Shown: in pieces, positions 1 to 5,455 of the stretch
Position numbering within the stretch: the stretch's first letter is position 1
Layout: the number at the start of each line of letters is the position of its first letter
Assembly: GCA_029240475.1 (NCBI GenBank)
Contig: JAREAF010000297.1
Coordinates: forward strand, 1-5,637
Source: Rhodospirillales bacterium
GTDB lineage: Bacteria > Pseudomonadota > Alphaproteobacteria > JAREAF01
Direction of reading: 5' to 3'
Length of the DNA: 5,637 bases
Made by a program: the position numbers and the translations under genes
Notes under the pieces: model-generated
The model's input: only the letters and a program-made list of their open reading frames with translations
What the model was told of the DNA's origin: nothing
The model's database searches: none

Positions 1-416
1 CGCCCGGCGGAGGGCTCGTTCCCGACCTGATACTGGTAGGTGCACTGGGTTCCGCCGTCCTCGACCAACGTGACCGAGGTCGGTGGCCCGAGCTCGACCA
101 TCTTGGCGCCATACTCGGCCTGCATGGCAGGACGCACGACATCGGGGACGGACGCTGCGAACAGGGTATGGGTAGGTGTGAACTCGCGCGCGAACAGAGC
201 CACACGTCCTTCTCTCGCGTCGCCGAGTTCGCTCCCCTTCCAATCGACCCCCGGCGGCGGCGTGACGGCGAAGGTGCCAAGGCCCAAGGGCTCCCCTGGA
301 GTGATCGGGAGCGGTCGCCCTGCCGAAGCGCAGCCGAGCAGGACGAGAGCTGCCACAACCGCGGGTGCCGCCCTTCGCGGCGCCGCTCTCCGGAGAAACA
401 CAAAGGGAATCTGCAT
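1..416 (-). CDS. Putative lipoprotein, 3' part outside window
   Basis: This is an open frame on the minus strand from an ATG at 416-414 to the window edge, about 138 codons without a stop. The N-terminus has arginines at residues 9-10 and 14-15, a hydrophobic stretch at about 19-28 and a lipobox LLGC with Cys29. That predicts a Sec-exported, lipid-anchored protein of the envelope. The mature part begins ASAGRPLPITPGEP and continues as a mixed, partly hydrophobic globular sequence with one more cysteine (TQCTYQYQ) near the cut end. A GAGG lies 9 bases before the ATG. I recognise no family, and the missing C-terminus prevents a functional call. The lipobox and the steady open frame make a real gene likely. 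Confidence 0.72.
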   Translation of the reverse strand, partial: MQIPFVFLRRAAPRRAAPAVVAALVLLGCASAGRPLPITPGEPLGLGTFAVTPPPGVDWKGSELGDAREGRVALFAREFTPTHTLFAASVPDVVRPAMQAEYGAKMVELGPPTSVTLVEDGGTQCTYQYQVGNEPSAG

Positions 417-528
417 AAGGTGCGACCTCGACCGAGCAACCTGGGGGAAGTTTAGTCGGGTGGCGGGCCGGCCGCTTCAATCAATCCTAGAGGTCACCGG
501 CGCACCGCGCGCCGGGCGCCCGAGCGAG

Positions 529-547
529 CCCGCGGACCGGCCGCGGG
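529..547. repeat. 7-bp GC inverted repeat
   Basis: CCCGCGG at 529-535 and its exact complement CCGCGGG at 541-547 flank a 5-base spacer, ACCGG. It lies about 113 bases upstream of the lipoprotein start and just before the reductase fragment. It could be a transcription end or operator element, but no T-run follows on either strand and such GC repeats also arise by chance in this base composition. Confidence 0.3.
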
Positions 548-576
548 ATTGCTCATCCGGCGCGCTTTTCTGCCCG

Positions 577-682
577 CTGGACCGGCTCGGCCTAGGTCCT
601 GCCCTCGGCGATGATTAAGGCGGGCGTGGTCGCGATGACCCAGAGCCTCGCGGTCGAGTGGGTGGGGCGGCCGCGGATCCGC
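577..682 (+). pseudogene. Decayed fragment of DECR-type reductase gene
   Basis: Bases 577-661 align without gaps to 2779-2863 inside the complete reductase gene with only four mismatches, including 45 identical bases at 617-661. The match goes on through a 4-base insertion (662-665) and a 1-base deletion to 682. The fragment covers residues W150 to about R187 of the reductase, including the active-site Ser and Lys region (PSAMIKAGVVAMTQSLAVEW in the copy). The Tyr codon TAC of the parent has become TAG at 593-595, a stop in the parental frame. No match is visible on either side, so this is a remnant of a duplicated or recombined paralogue and not a working gene. It has the same strand orientation as the intact gene. 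Confidence 0.85.
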
Positions 683-1002
683 AGAGGATCGAGAAGATCA
701 TCCAAGGTGCATGCGCGGCGACGGACTGCGCACTGCCCTCTTTCCTGCATTGGCAATGCTGCTGCTCTCCACCACGTGTATCGGTCATTTCCATGGCGCA
801 AGATCAAGGGCAACTTGGACTTCAAGCGCTGTCCAACGCAAACCGCAAACCGCAAGCCATTCTACGTACCAAATCAGTGGAAATGTGTACGCTGCCTCGT
901 GCCGTCACCGACTATAGCGTATAGAACACCGGACTTGAACGGAAATGTCAACTTCTGGAACCAGAGCGCTCTTGCCTTTCAACCAATTAAGATTTGATTT
1001 GT

Positions 1003-1030
1003 CATCCATTTGTCTCGACAATCATGGATG
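1003..1030 (+). promoter_or_regulatory. Hairpin upstream of small exported protein gene
   Basis: CATCCAT (1003-1009) pairs exactly with ATGGATG (1024-1030). Inside it TTGT (1010-1013) pairs with ACAA (1018-1021) around the loop CTCG, leaving a 2-base bulge (1022-1023). This 11-pair hairpin lies in the AT-rich leader about 67 bases before the ATG at 1097. It may act as an RNA leader structure, an operator, or the end of a transcript arriving from the left. The structure is read directly from the sequence; the role is inferred. Confidence 0.5.
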
Positions 1031-1051
1031 TTCAACGAGCGCAAATGCGGA

Positions 1052-1069
1052 CCTACAAATGGTTGTAGG
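1052..1069 (+). promoter_or_regulatory. Second leader hairpin before 1097 gene
   Basis: CCTACAA (1052-1058) and TTGTAGG (1063-1069) form a perfect 7-bp stem with a 4-base loop, ATGG. It sits 27 bases before the start codon of the small exported protein and 21 bases after the previous hairpin. Two strong hairpins in a row in a short leader suggest RNA-level control or protection of the message, but a protein-binding site is equally possible. Confidence 0.5.
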
Positions 1070-1096
1070 CCTTGATATTCTGGGAAAGAGACCATC

Positions 1097-1402
1097 ATGA
1101 AGCTCGCAGCTCCGATCATTGCAGGAGCCGCTGTGCTCTCTCTGGCCAACGTCGCCCTGGCCGACGAGGCCAGCCTCAGCACCGCCGATCAGCCCATCCT
1201 GCTGACCGACGCGCAGATGGACAGCGTGACCGCGGGCGATGCCCGCGTGGGCGCCTTCGCTTCGGGGAATGTTCTCGTTACGGGCTCCTATACGCTCGAC
1301 AATTTCCCGGGCGTGTTTGCCTTCGCGCAAATCGACGCGAGTATCATCCCGTTCGACGATGATGCGTTCGTTGCGCTCAAGGCGTCTGCATCGCTTCCGT
1401 AG
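1097..1402 (+). CDS. Small Sec-exported protein, LTDAQMDSVTAG motif
   Basis: The product has 101 residues. Residues 1-22 form a classic Sec signal peptide: Lys2, a hydrophobic core at about 4-17, and an ALA end with cleavage expected before Asp23. The mature protein of about 79 residues is acidic and carries LTDAQMDSVTAG, a motif I recall recurring near the N-terminus of small uncharacterised proteobacterial proteins. It resembles the end of double-glycine peptide leaders, but here it sits behind a Sec signal. The rest (DARVGAFASGNVLV onward) alternates small and hydrophobic residues, as expected for beta structure or assembly, and is cysteine-free. The start is supported by the purine-rich GGGAAAGAG at 1082-1090 and by the signal peptide beginning exactly there. 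Two hairpins precede it and one follows. The function is unknown. Confidence 0.8.
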   Translation: MKLAAPIIAGAAVLSLANVALADEASLSTADQPILLTDAQMDSVTAGDARVGAFASGNVLVTGSYTLDNFPGVFAFAQIDASIIPFDDDAFVALKASASLP

Positions 1403-1423
1403 GACACCAAACATCGGCAGCTT

Positions 1424-1459
1424 GGACACCCCTGGGGCTGCTGGCCACCGGGGGTGTCC
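1424..1459 (+). terminator. Terminator-like hairpin after small exported gene
   Basis: GGACACCCC (1424-1432) pairs perfectly with GGGGTGTCC (1451-1459), giving a 9-bp stem with an 18-base loop that can pair further inside (TGG with CCA). It starts 21 bases after the stop at 1402 and ends 46 bases before the next start. Only CTTA follows instead of a T-run, so it may be a weak terminator, an attenuator between the two exported genes, or a 3' stabilising structure. Confidence 0.5.
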
Positions 1460-1505
1460 TTAGCAGCAAGGGCCGGTGCCTCACCGAGCGGGTGCAAGGC
1501 TGATC

Positions 1506-2216
1506 ATGCTCAGGAATATTCGCTACGGAACAGCCACCTCCAGCATTCGGCTTCTCGTGCTTGCGGCAACCGTGCTCATGGGTGCGCCCGCTCCTGCTGC
1601 AGCGGACAAGCTCCATCGCAGCAACTCGGTACCGAACGTCGGGGAACTGACCTCGGGCGAGCAGCCGCTCGGCGACCTCTGGACGTTCCGATGTCCGCGG
1701 GGCGGCAGCGTCACGGTTGCGGTCGATACCAAGGACGACACCGACGATGGCGGATCGGCGATCGATCCGGTGCTGGTCGTCTTCGATGGGCAGGGCAACG
1801 TGATCGCATTCGGCGACGACGAGGACGAGTGCAGCTACCGACCGCTCTGCGGCTTCCGCTGTCCTTCGGTGCGAGCCGACTGCGGCCTGCGCGGGCGACA
1901 CAGCATCGTCGTGCGTGATTTCGGCGTCGCCGACCGACCGGAACCCGCCTGCCAGGAGGGCGGCGGCTACGAGCTCAGCGTCGAGGTGCTCGACGCCGCG
2001 CGCCAGCCGCTGTCCGAGCAGAAGGTCAAGCTCGGCGGCGGACCGCGCAAGATTGCCTCCTTGCCAGCTTGGCTGCGCGATGCACGCAGTGCCCCGGCCC
2101 GGCCCGCCCTCGACGACGAGGCTGTGCCCAAAGCCTTCGAATCGGACAAGATGACCTGCGTCATCGTCGGCCCCGGCAGCGGCACCTGCGGAGCCTCCGC
2201 CGAGGCCGGCCGCTGA
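1506..2216 (+). CDS. Exported Cys-rich protein, PPC-like beta domain
   Basis: The product has 236 residues. Residues 1-34 look like a Sec signal peptide, with Arg3, Arg6 and Arg15, a hydrophobic core at 16-26, and APAAA before Asp35. The ATG at 1506 is chosen because it starts this signal; a GTG at 1476 would add ten residues, MPHRAGARLI. AAGG lies about seven bases before the ATG. The core reads as beta strands: an FRCPRGGSVTVAVDT strand, DPVLVVFDGQGNVIAFGDDED, a HSIVVRDFG strand and GGGYELSVEVLD. This pattern resembles pre-peptidase C-terminal (PPC) type domains, in which acidic loops often bind calcium. It has eight cysteines, five of them between FGDDEDEC and EPAC, so disulfides are likely outside the cytoplasm. 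The C-terminal 60 residues look loosely structured. No catalytic motif is seen, and the PPC link is by resemblance only. Confidence 0.75.
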   Translation: MLRNIRYGTATSSIRLLVLAATVLMGAPAPAAADKLHRSNSVPNVGELTSGEQPLGDLWTFRCPRGGSVTVAVDTKDDTDDGGSAIDPVLVVFDGQGNVIAFGDDEDECSYRPLCGFRCPSVRADCGLRGRHSIVVRDFGVADRPEPACQEGGGYELSVEVLDAARQPLSEQKVKLGGGPRKIASLPAWLRDARSAPARPALDDEAVPKAFESDKMTCVIVGPGSGTCGASAEAGR

Positions 2217-2332
2217 CCTCGCCACACGGGCAGTACGCGGGAGATTCTGTTTGCGCGGCTGCTACCCGGCCCCGCGGAGCTTTGTGGCGCCGCGTGAATG
2301 AGCTAAGACCCCCCGAGCGAGGCGAGGGGGCG

Positions 2333-3178
2333 ATGTTCCGAGACGATCTTCTGGCGGGCAAGCGGGTCCTGATCACGGGCGGCGGTACCGGGCTCGGCAA
2401 GAGCATGGGACGGCGCTTTCTGGAGCTCGGCGCGGAGCTCGCGATCTGCGGCCGGCGCGCCGAGGTGCTCGAGGCGACCGCGCAGGAGCACCGTGCCGCG
2501 ACCGGCGGCGCGGTCTCGACCCACGTCTGCGACGTGCGCGACGTGGATGCGGTCGAGGCGCTGGTGGAGGAATTGTTCGCGGCGCGCCCGCTCGCCGCGC
2601 TCGTCAACAACGCCGCCGGCAACTTCGTCTGCAAAAGCGAGGAACTCTCGCCGCGCGCGCTCGACGCGGTGCTCGGCATCGTGCTCAAGGGCAGCGTCAG
2701 CTGCACGCTCGCCTGCGGCCGGCGCTGGCTCGCTGCCGGCGCGCCCGGCACCGTGCTCAGCATCGCCACGACCTACGCCTGGACCGGCTCGGCCTACGTC
2801 CTGCCCTCGGCGATGGCCAAGGCGGGCGTGGTCGCGATGACCCAGAGCCTCGCGGTCGAGTGGGGCGGCCGCGGCATCCGCCTCAACGCGATCGCGCCGG
2901 GCCCGTTCCCGACGCAAGGCGCCTGGGAGCGCCTGGTGCCGAAGCCCGAGCTCGCCGCCCATTTCGAGACCCACAACCCGCTCTGCCGCCCCGGTCGCCA
3001 TCAGGAGCTCGCCGACCTCGCGACCTACCTGCTCGCCGACGGCTCGGCCTACGTCAACGGCGCGGTCGTGACGATCGACGGCGGCGCCTGGCTCCAGGGT
3101 GCCGGCACCTTCAGCTTCCTCAAGGACATGCTGAGCGAGGAGGACTGGCAGGCGCTGAAGCCCAAGAAGGCGCGCTGA
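2333..3178 (+). CDS. SDR family, 2,4-dienoyl-CoA reductase-like
   Basis: The product has 281 residues, the usual length for this family. The N-terminal Rossmann motif TGGGTGLG is at 15-22, and GRR at 40-42 is typical of NADP(H) binding. NNAAGNF is at 92-98. The active site is not the ordinary SDR YxxxK. Tyr148 (in TTYAW), Ser159 and Lys163 (PSAMAKAG), with Asn97, show the same spacing as the human DECR1 set Asn148/Tyr199/Ser210/Lys214 as I recall it. INGAV-type and DGG motifs near 240-250 also fit. The enzyme would reduce 2,4-dienoyl-CoA or a similar unsaturated acyl-CoA with NADPH during unsaturated fatty acid breakdown in the cytoplasm. The ATG at 2333 is chosen for its GAGGGGG tract and for the residues directly preceding the Rossmann strand; the open frame reaches back to 2069 but that part lacks family character. 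Exact substrate is uncertain. Confidence 0.88.
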   Translation: MFRDDLLAGKRVLITGGGTGLGKSMGRRFLELGAELAICGRRAEVLEATAQEHRAATGGAVSTHVCDVRDVDAVEALVEELFAARPLAALVNNAAGNFVCKSEELSPRALDAVLGIVLKGSVSCTLACGRRWLAAGAPGTVLSIATTYAWTGSAYVLPSAMAKAGVVAMTQSLAVEWGGRGIRLNAIAPGPFPTQGAWERLVPKPELAAHFETHNPLCRPGRHQELADLATYLLADGSAYVNGAVVTIDGGAWLQGAGTFSFLKDMLSEEDWQALKPKKAR

Positions 3179-3182
3179 GGCC

Positions 3183-3224
3183 GCCGGCGGGGAACTCTTC
3201 GCGGCGCTCATGCGCCCTGCCGGC
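3183..3224 (+). terminator. Terminator-like hairpin after reductase gene
   Basis: GCCGGCGGGG (3183-3192) pairs with CCCTGCCGGC (3215-3224), ten pairs with one G-U, closing a 22-base loop. It starts five bases after the reductase stop codon. Only short T runs follow (GGTTGG), so it is a very stable hairpin without a true T-tract. The position suggests it ends or protects the reductase message before the tRNA gene. Confidence 0.4.
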
Positions 3225-3282
3225 CGGTTGGCAAGGTTGAACGGGACGGCGCCAGCCCCTATCTCATCGTGGCCGCGCGACC

Positions 3283-3311
3283 TTGCCGCGCCGGCCGGCT
3301 TCGGCTACAAG
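3283..3311 (+). promoter_or_regulatory. Candidate promoter of tRNA-Arg
   Basis: CTTGCC at 3282-3287 contains the -35-like hexamer TTGCCG (3283-3288). A 17-base spacer separates it from a -10-like TACAAG (3306-3311). Transcription would start about 15 bases before the tRNA at 3332. Spacing and position are good; the hexamers match the housekeeping consensus only in part, as is common in GC-rich proteobacteria. Confidence 0.4.
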
Positions 3312-3331
3312 CTGGCCCGACGAACCACGAT

Positions 3332-3408
3332 GCGCCCGTAGCTCAACTGGATAGAGCATCAGACTACGGATCTGGAGGTTAGGGGTTCGAATCCTCTCGG
3401 GCGCGCCA
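3332..3408 (+). tRNA. tRNA-Arg (anticodon ACG)
   Basis: The 77-base gene folds into a full cloverleaf. The acceptor arms are GCGCCCG (3332-3338) and CGGGCGC (3398-3404). The D arm has GCTC and GAGC. The anticodon stem TCAGA/TCTGG has one terminal U-G pair. The seven-base loop CTACGGA places the anticodon ACG at 3366-3368. The T arm is AGGGG/CCTCT with loop TTCGAAT. The discriminator is G, followed by an encoded CCA (3406-3408). The ACG anticodon, normally changed to ICG by the adenosine deaminase TadA, reads CGU, CGC and CGA arginine codons. All arms pair well, with single G-U pairs only. No copy of its 3' end is seen elsewhere in the window, so there is no sign that an element has integrated here. 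Confidence 0.97.
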
Positions 3409-3503
3409 TACTTGGCACCTCCGCCTCGATGGCGGCAACGTACAGCACCGTCTATACCGGCGCCCTCGACCCGGACCTCGAGCAGGGCGGCGCTACCCAA
3501 CGT

Positions 3504-3520
3504 GGTCGCGCGCCGCGACC
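3504..3520. terminator. Possible hairpin terminator downstream of tRNA
   Basis: GGTCGCG (3504-3510) and CGCGACC (3514-3520) are exact complements around the loop CGC. This 7-bp, almost pure GC stem lies about 95 bases after the tRNA. A run of C and not T follows on the plus strand, so it is only a weak terminator candidate. The whole 3409-3651 stretch otherwise shows no gene. Confidence 0.3.
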
Positions 3521-3626
3521 CCCCGCCAGACATACCACCCCGCGTTCTCGTCCACGGTAGTGCCGTCCCCGGACGGTCCCCCCGGTCGACTTCGAACGCG
3601 CTGGCAGTTGTTTGCCCCTCATTTAC

Positions 3627-3647
3627 TGCAGATCGTTCCGATCTGCA
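3627..3647 (+). promoter_or_regulatory. Perfect inverted repeat at protease start
   Basis: TGCAGATCG (3627-3635) and CGATCTGCA (3639-3647) form a perfect 9-bp inverted repeat with a 3-base centre, TTC. Its last base is the first A of the AAAGGA that serves as ribosome binding site (3647-3652). As RNA it would be a tight hairpin beside the translation start; as DNA it could be an operator for a dimeric regulator. The symmetry is seen directly; the regulatory role is inferred. Confidence 0.55.
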
Positions 3648-3651
3648 AAGG

Positions 3652-4484
3652 ATGTCCGTGACGGACCTGTTCTGGCTCTTCTTCATCTTCTCCGCGCTCC
3701 AGCCGGTCCTGCGGCAACGCATGCTCGACGCCATGCGGATGCGCAAGATCGCCCAGCTCGAGCGCAAGCGGAACTCGCGCGTCATCCTGCTGGTGCACCG
3801 GCAGGAGACGATGCGGCTCCTGGGCTTCCCCCCGGTGCGCTACATCGACGTCAACGATTCCGAGCAGGTGCTGCGCGCGATCCAGATGACCGATCAGGAC
3901 GTCCCCCTGGACATCGTCCTGCATACGCCGGGCGGGCTCGTGCTCGCCGCTTCCCAGATCGCCCGCGCGATCCGCGACCACAAGGCAAGGTGACGGTGTT
4001 CGTGCCCCACTATGCCATGTCGGGCGGCACGCTGATCGCGCTCGCGGCCGACCAGATCGTGATGAGCAGCCATGCGGTGCTGGGCCCCGTCGACCCGCAG
4101 CTCGGCCATCGGCCGGCGGCCTCATCGATCAAGGTCGTGGAGCAGAAGCCGATCGCCGAGGTCGACGACGAGACCCTGATCATCGCGGACGTCGGGCGCA
4201 AGGCGATCGAGCAGGTCAGGCGGACCGCGCGCGATCTGCTCGAGCGGCAGCTGCCGGCCGAGCAGGCCGACGCGCTGGCCGAGAAGCTGTCGACCGGCAC
4301 CTGGACCCACGACTATCCGATCCTGCCTCAGGAGGCGCAGGCGTTCGGCCTCAAGGTCAGCACCGAGATGACCGACGACGTGCTGCAGCTGAGGTCGCTC
4401 TACCCGCAGCCGGTGCGCCAGCAGCCGGGCGGGGTCGAGTACCTGCCGGAGCCGCGCCAGCGGCCCGCGGCCACCGGCACCTAG
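3652..4484 (+). pseudogene. SDH-family ClpP-class protease, frameshifted
   Basis: Two frames join into one protein of about 277 residues that fits the SDH proteinase family (Pfam PF01972, ClpP/SppA-like). The first half has a hydrophobic N-terminal anchor (TDLFWLFFIFSALQPVL, residues 4-20) and HTPGG at 91-95, the likely oxyanion-hole loop. It stops at TGA 3991-3993. The second half continues one frame over from about 3984 with GKVTVFVPHYAMSGGT, where Ser124 is the likely nucleophile, then ADQIVMSSHAVLGPVDPQ. Family members as I recall them read HKGKVTVF, so loss of one G from a GGG at 3984-3985 explains the break. As written, the first frame lacks the catalytic Ser. GTG at 3658 is an alternative start with better spacing from AAAGGA. 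The expected role is a membrane-anchored peptidase. A sequencing error is as likely as true decay. The PsiE-family gene follows after five bases. Confidence 0.82.
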
Positions 4485-4489
4485 CTCCG

Positions 4490-5248
4490 ATGCCGGCCGA
4501 TCGCGATCCGGAGCCGGGCACGGCGTGGCGGGAGGGCCTGGCGGCGGGGCGGACCCGATGGACGGCGCTCACGCCCTACTCCAAGTTCGAGCAGGTCGTG
4601 GTCCTGATCCTGACCGGCCTGATCGCGGTCGTCACGATCTCGGCGGTCTGGAGCCTGGCGCTCAAGGTTCTGTTCGATCTCGTTCTCTCGGACAAATACG
4701 ATGTCACCGACCCGGCGGCCTTCCAGGCGGTGTTCGGCATGGTGTTCACGGTCATCATCGCGCTCGAGTTCAAGCGGTCGCTCCTGGTGCTGGCCGAGCG
4801 CCGTGACACCGTGGTGCAGGTTCGCACCGTGATTCTGATCGCGATGCTGGCCGTGGTCCGCAAGCTGATCATCCTGGATCTCGCGGCCACCGATGCGCAG
4901 CACCTGGCGCGATCAGGACCGGCGGGGGGCGCGCGTAGCCGCAACGAGGAGCCATCGGCATGGACCGATCATCGATGCACGTGGTTTGTCCGCACTGCGG
5001 CGCGGTCAACCGCCTTCCGGAGGAGCGGCCGGCGGCGCAGGCCAAGTGCGGCCAGTGCCACCGACCGCTGTTCGAGGGCAGGCCCTTTCCGGCCGATACC
5101 GCCAGCTTCGAGCGCCACAGAACCCGCAACGACATACCGGTCGTGGTCGACTTCTGGGCCCCCTGGTGTGGGCCATGCCGGGCTATGGCGCCCGCCTATG
5201 AGAGCGCGGCCGCCGAGCTCGAGCCCGACTACCGGCTCCTCAAGGTGA
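4490..5248 (+). CDS. PsiE-family membrane protein, 3' end disrupted
   Basis: Residues 1-139 (to about 4906) match the phosphate-starvation-inducible PsiE family (PF06146). There are three membrane segments, at about 35-62, 78-92 and 110-129, with conserved stretches QAVFGMVFTVIIALEFKRS and VRKLIILDLAATDAQHL. The family then has a fourth helix and a charged end. Here the helix is absent: directly after HL, in the +1 frame, the DNA reads RDQDRR (4908-4925), which I recall as the usual sequence after helix four. About 50 bases therefore seem deleted. The native frame then runs on for some 113 Arg/Ser/Pro-rich residues, overlapping trxC by 289 bases; that tail is a shadow of trxC and has no meaning. 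A G6 run at 4924-4929 also separates the RDQDRR frame from a TAG at 4936. The ATG lies five bases after the protease stop, so translation is probably coupled. PsiE itself has no settled biochemical role. Confidence 0.68.
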   Translation: MPADRDPEPGTAWREGLAAGRTRWTALTPYSKFEQVVVLILTGLIAVVTISAVWSLALKVLFDLVLSDKYDVTDPAAFQAVFGMVFTVIIALEFKRSLLVLAERRDTVVQVRTVILIAMLAVVRKLIILDLAATDAQHLARSGPAGGARSRNEEPSAWTDHRCTWFVRTAARSTAFRRSGRRRRPSAASATDRCSRAGPFRPIPPASSATEPATTYRSWSTSGPPGVGHAGLWRPPMRARPPSSSPTTGSSR

Positions 5249-5433
5249 ACGCCGACGAGGAGCCCGAGCTCGCCGCCCGCTACCAGATCCGCAGCATCCC
5301 GACCATGACGCTGTTCGCGCTGGGCGCTCCGGCCGCCCAGACCGCAGGCGCCATGACCGCGGCCGGCATCGTCGCCTGGGTGCGGGCTCACGGACCGAAG
5401 CAGCAGGCGCAGGCTGCGAGCGGCGCCGGCTGA
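4960..5433 (+). CDS. trxC: Thioredoxin 2 with N-terminal zinc motif
   Basis: The product has 157 residues. An N-terminal zinc module is formed by CPHC (10-13) and CGQC (30-33). The thioredoxin fold follows, with the active site WCGPC (69-73), the buried Asp64 region VVVDFWAPW and the cis-proline IP114T. This order is diagnostic of TrxC, a cytoplasmic disulfide reductase recharged by thioredoxin reductase and linked to oxidative stress defence. GAGGAG at 4946-4951 is eight bases before the ATG at 4960. MHVVCPHC from 4975 is a less likely start because its ribosome binding site is poor. E. coli TrxC is about 139 residues; the extra length is an Ala/Gln-rich C-terminal tail after about 145. It lies directly behind the damaged PsiE-family gene and 22 bases before the SFPASDPPAW gene, so it is probably co-transcribed with them. 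Confidence 0.95.
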   Translation: MDRSSMHVVCPHCGAVNRLPEERPAAQAKCGQCHRPLFEGRPFPADTASFERHRTRNDIPVVVDFWAPWCGPCRAMAPAYESAAAELEPDYRLLKVNADEEPELAARYQIRSIPTMTLFALGAPAAQTAGAMTAAGIVAWVRAHGPKQQAQAASGAG

Positions 5434-5455
5434 GCGCCGCAGCCAGGGAGGGCGC

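Larger units (their letters stand above)
417..1096. other. Long intergenic region between divergent genes
   Basis: About 680 bases separate the leftward lipoprotein gene from the rightward small exported protein gene. The left third is very GC-rich, with a 7-bp inverted repeat at 529-547. The middle holds the decayed reductase fragment (577-682). From about 740 onward the sequence is clearly richer in A and T and ends in two hairpins before 1097. Short open frames exist here (for example 611-997 and 711-917), but they lack a convincing ribosome binding site, family resemblance or coding bias. I see no RNA gene in it. Confidence 0.6.

Noticed and set aside
513..522. Palindrome CGGGCGCCCG
   Set aside because: Such GC palindromes are expected by chance in this base composition and no partner site or nearby start supports it as an operator.
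838..858. Three tandem copies of a 7-mer (GCAAACC, GCAAACC, GCAAGCC)
   Set aside because: Too short and too few to support a functional repeat; probably chance or simple slippage in noncoding sequence.
711..917. Short open frame starting MRGDGLRTALFPALAMLLLSTTC, resembling a lipoprotein signal
   Set aside because: The hydrophobic start is suggestive, but the binding site is weak (AAGG), the rest has no coding character or family resemblance, and it sits in an intergenic stretch with decayed sequence.
611..997. 128-codon open frame that begins inside the reductase fragment
   Set aside because: Only its first ~24 codons derive from the reductase; the rest is unrelated sequence, and the parental Tyr codon just upstream is now a stop.
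1377..2225. Long minus-strand open frame opposite the Cys-rich exported protein
   Set aside because: It is a GC-driven shadow of the plus-strand gene, which has a signal peptide and beta-domain pattern; the minus product is low-complexity.
2303..3211. Long minus-strand open frame opposite the reductase
   Set aside because: The reductase on the plus strand has all cofactor and catalytic motifs; the reverse product is Arg/Ala-rich shadow sequence.
3602..3615. Sigma-54-like promoter TGGCAG...TTGC before the protease gene
   Set aside because: Only nine bases separate GG and GC instead of the required ten, so the spacing does not fit.
3979..3993. Programmed ribosomal frameshift in the protease gene
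   Set aside because: There is no canonical X-XXY-YYZ heptamer and no clear downstream stimulator; a one-base loss explains it more simply.
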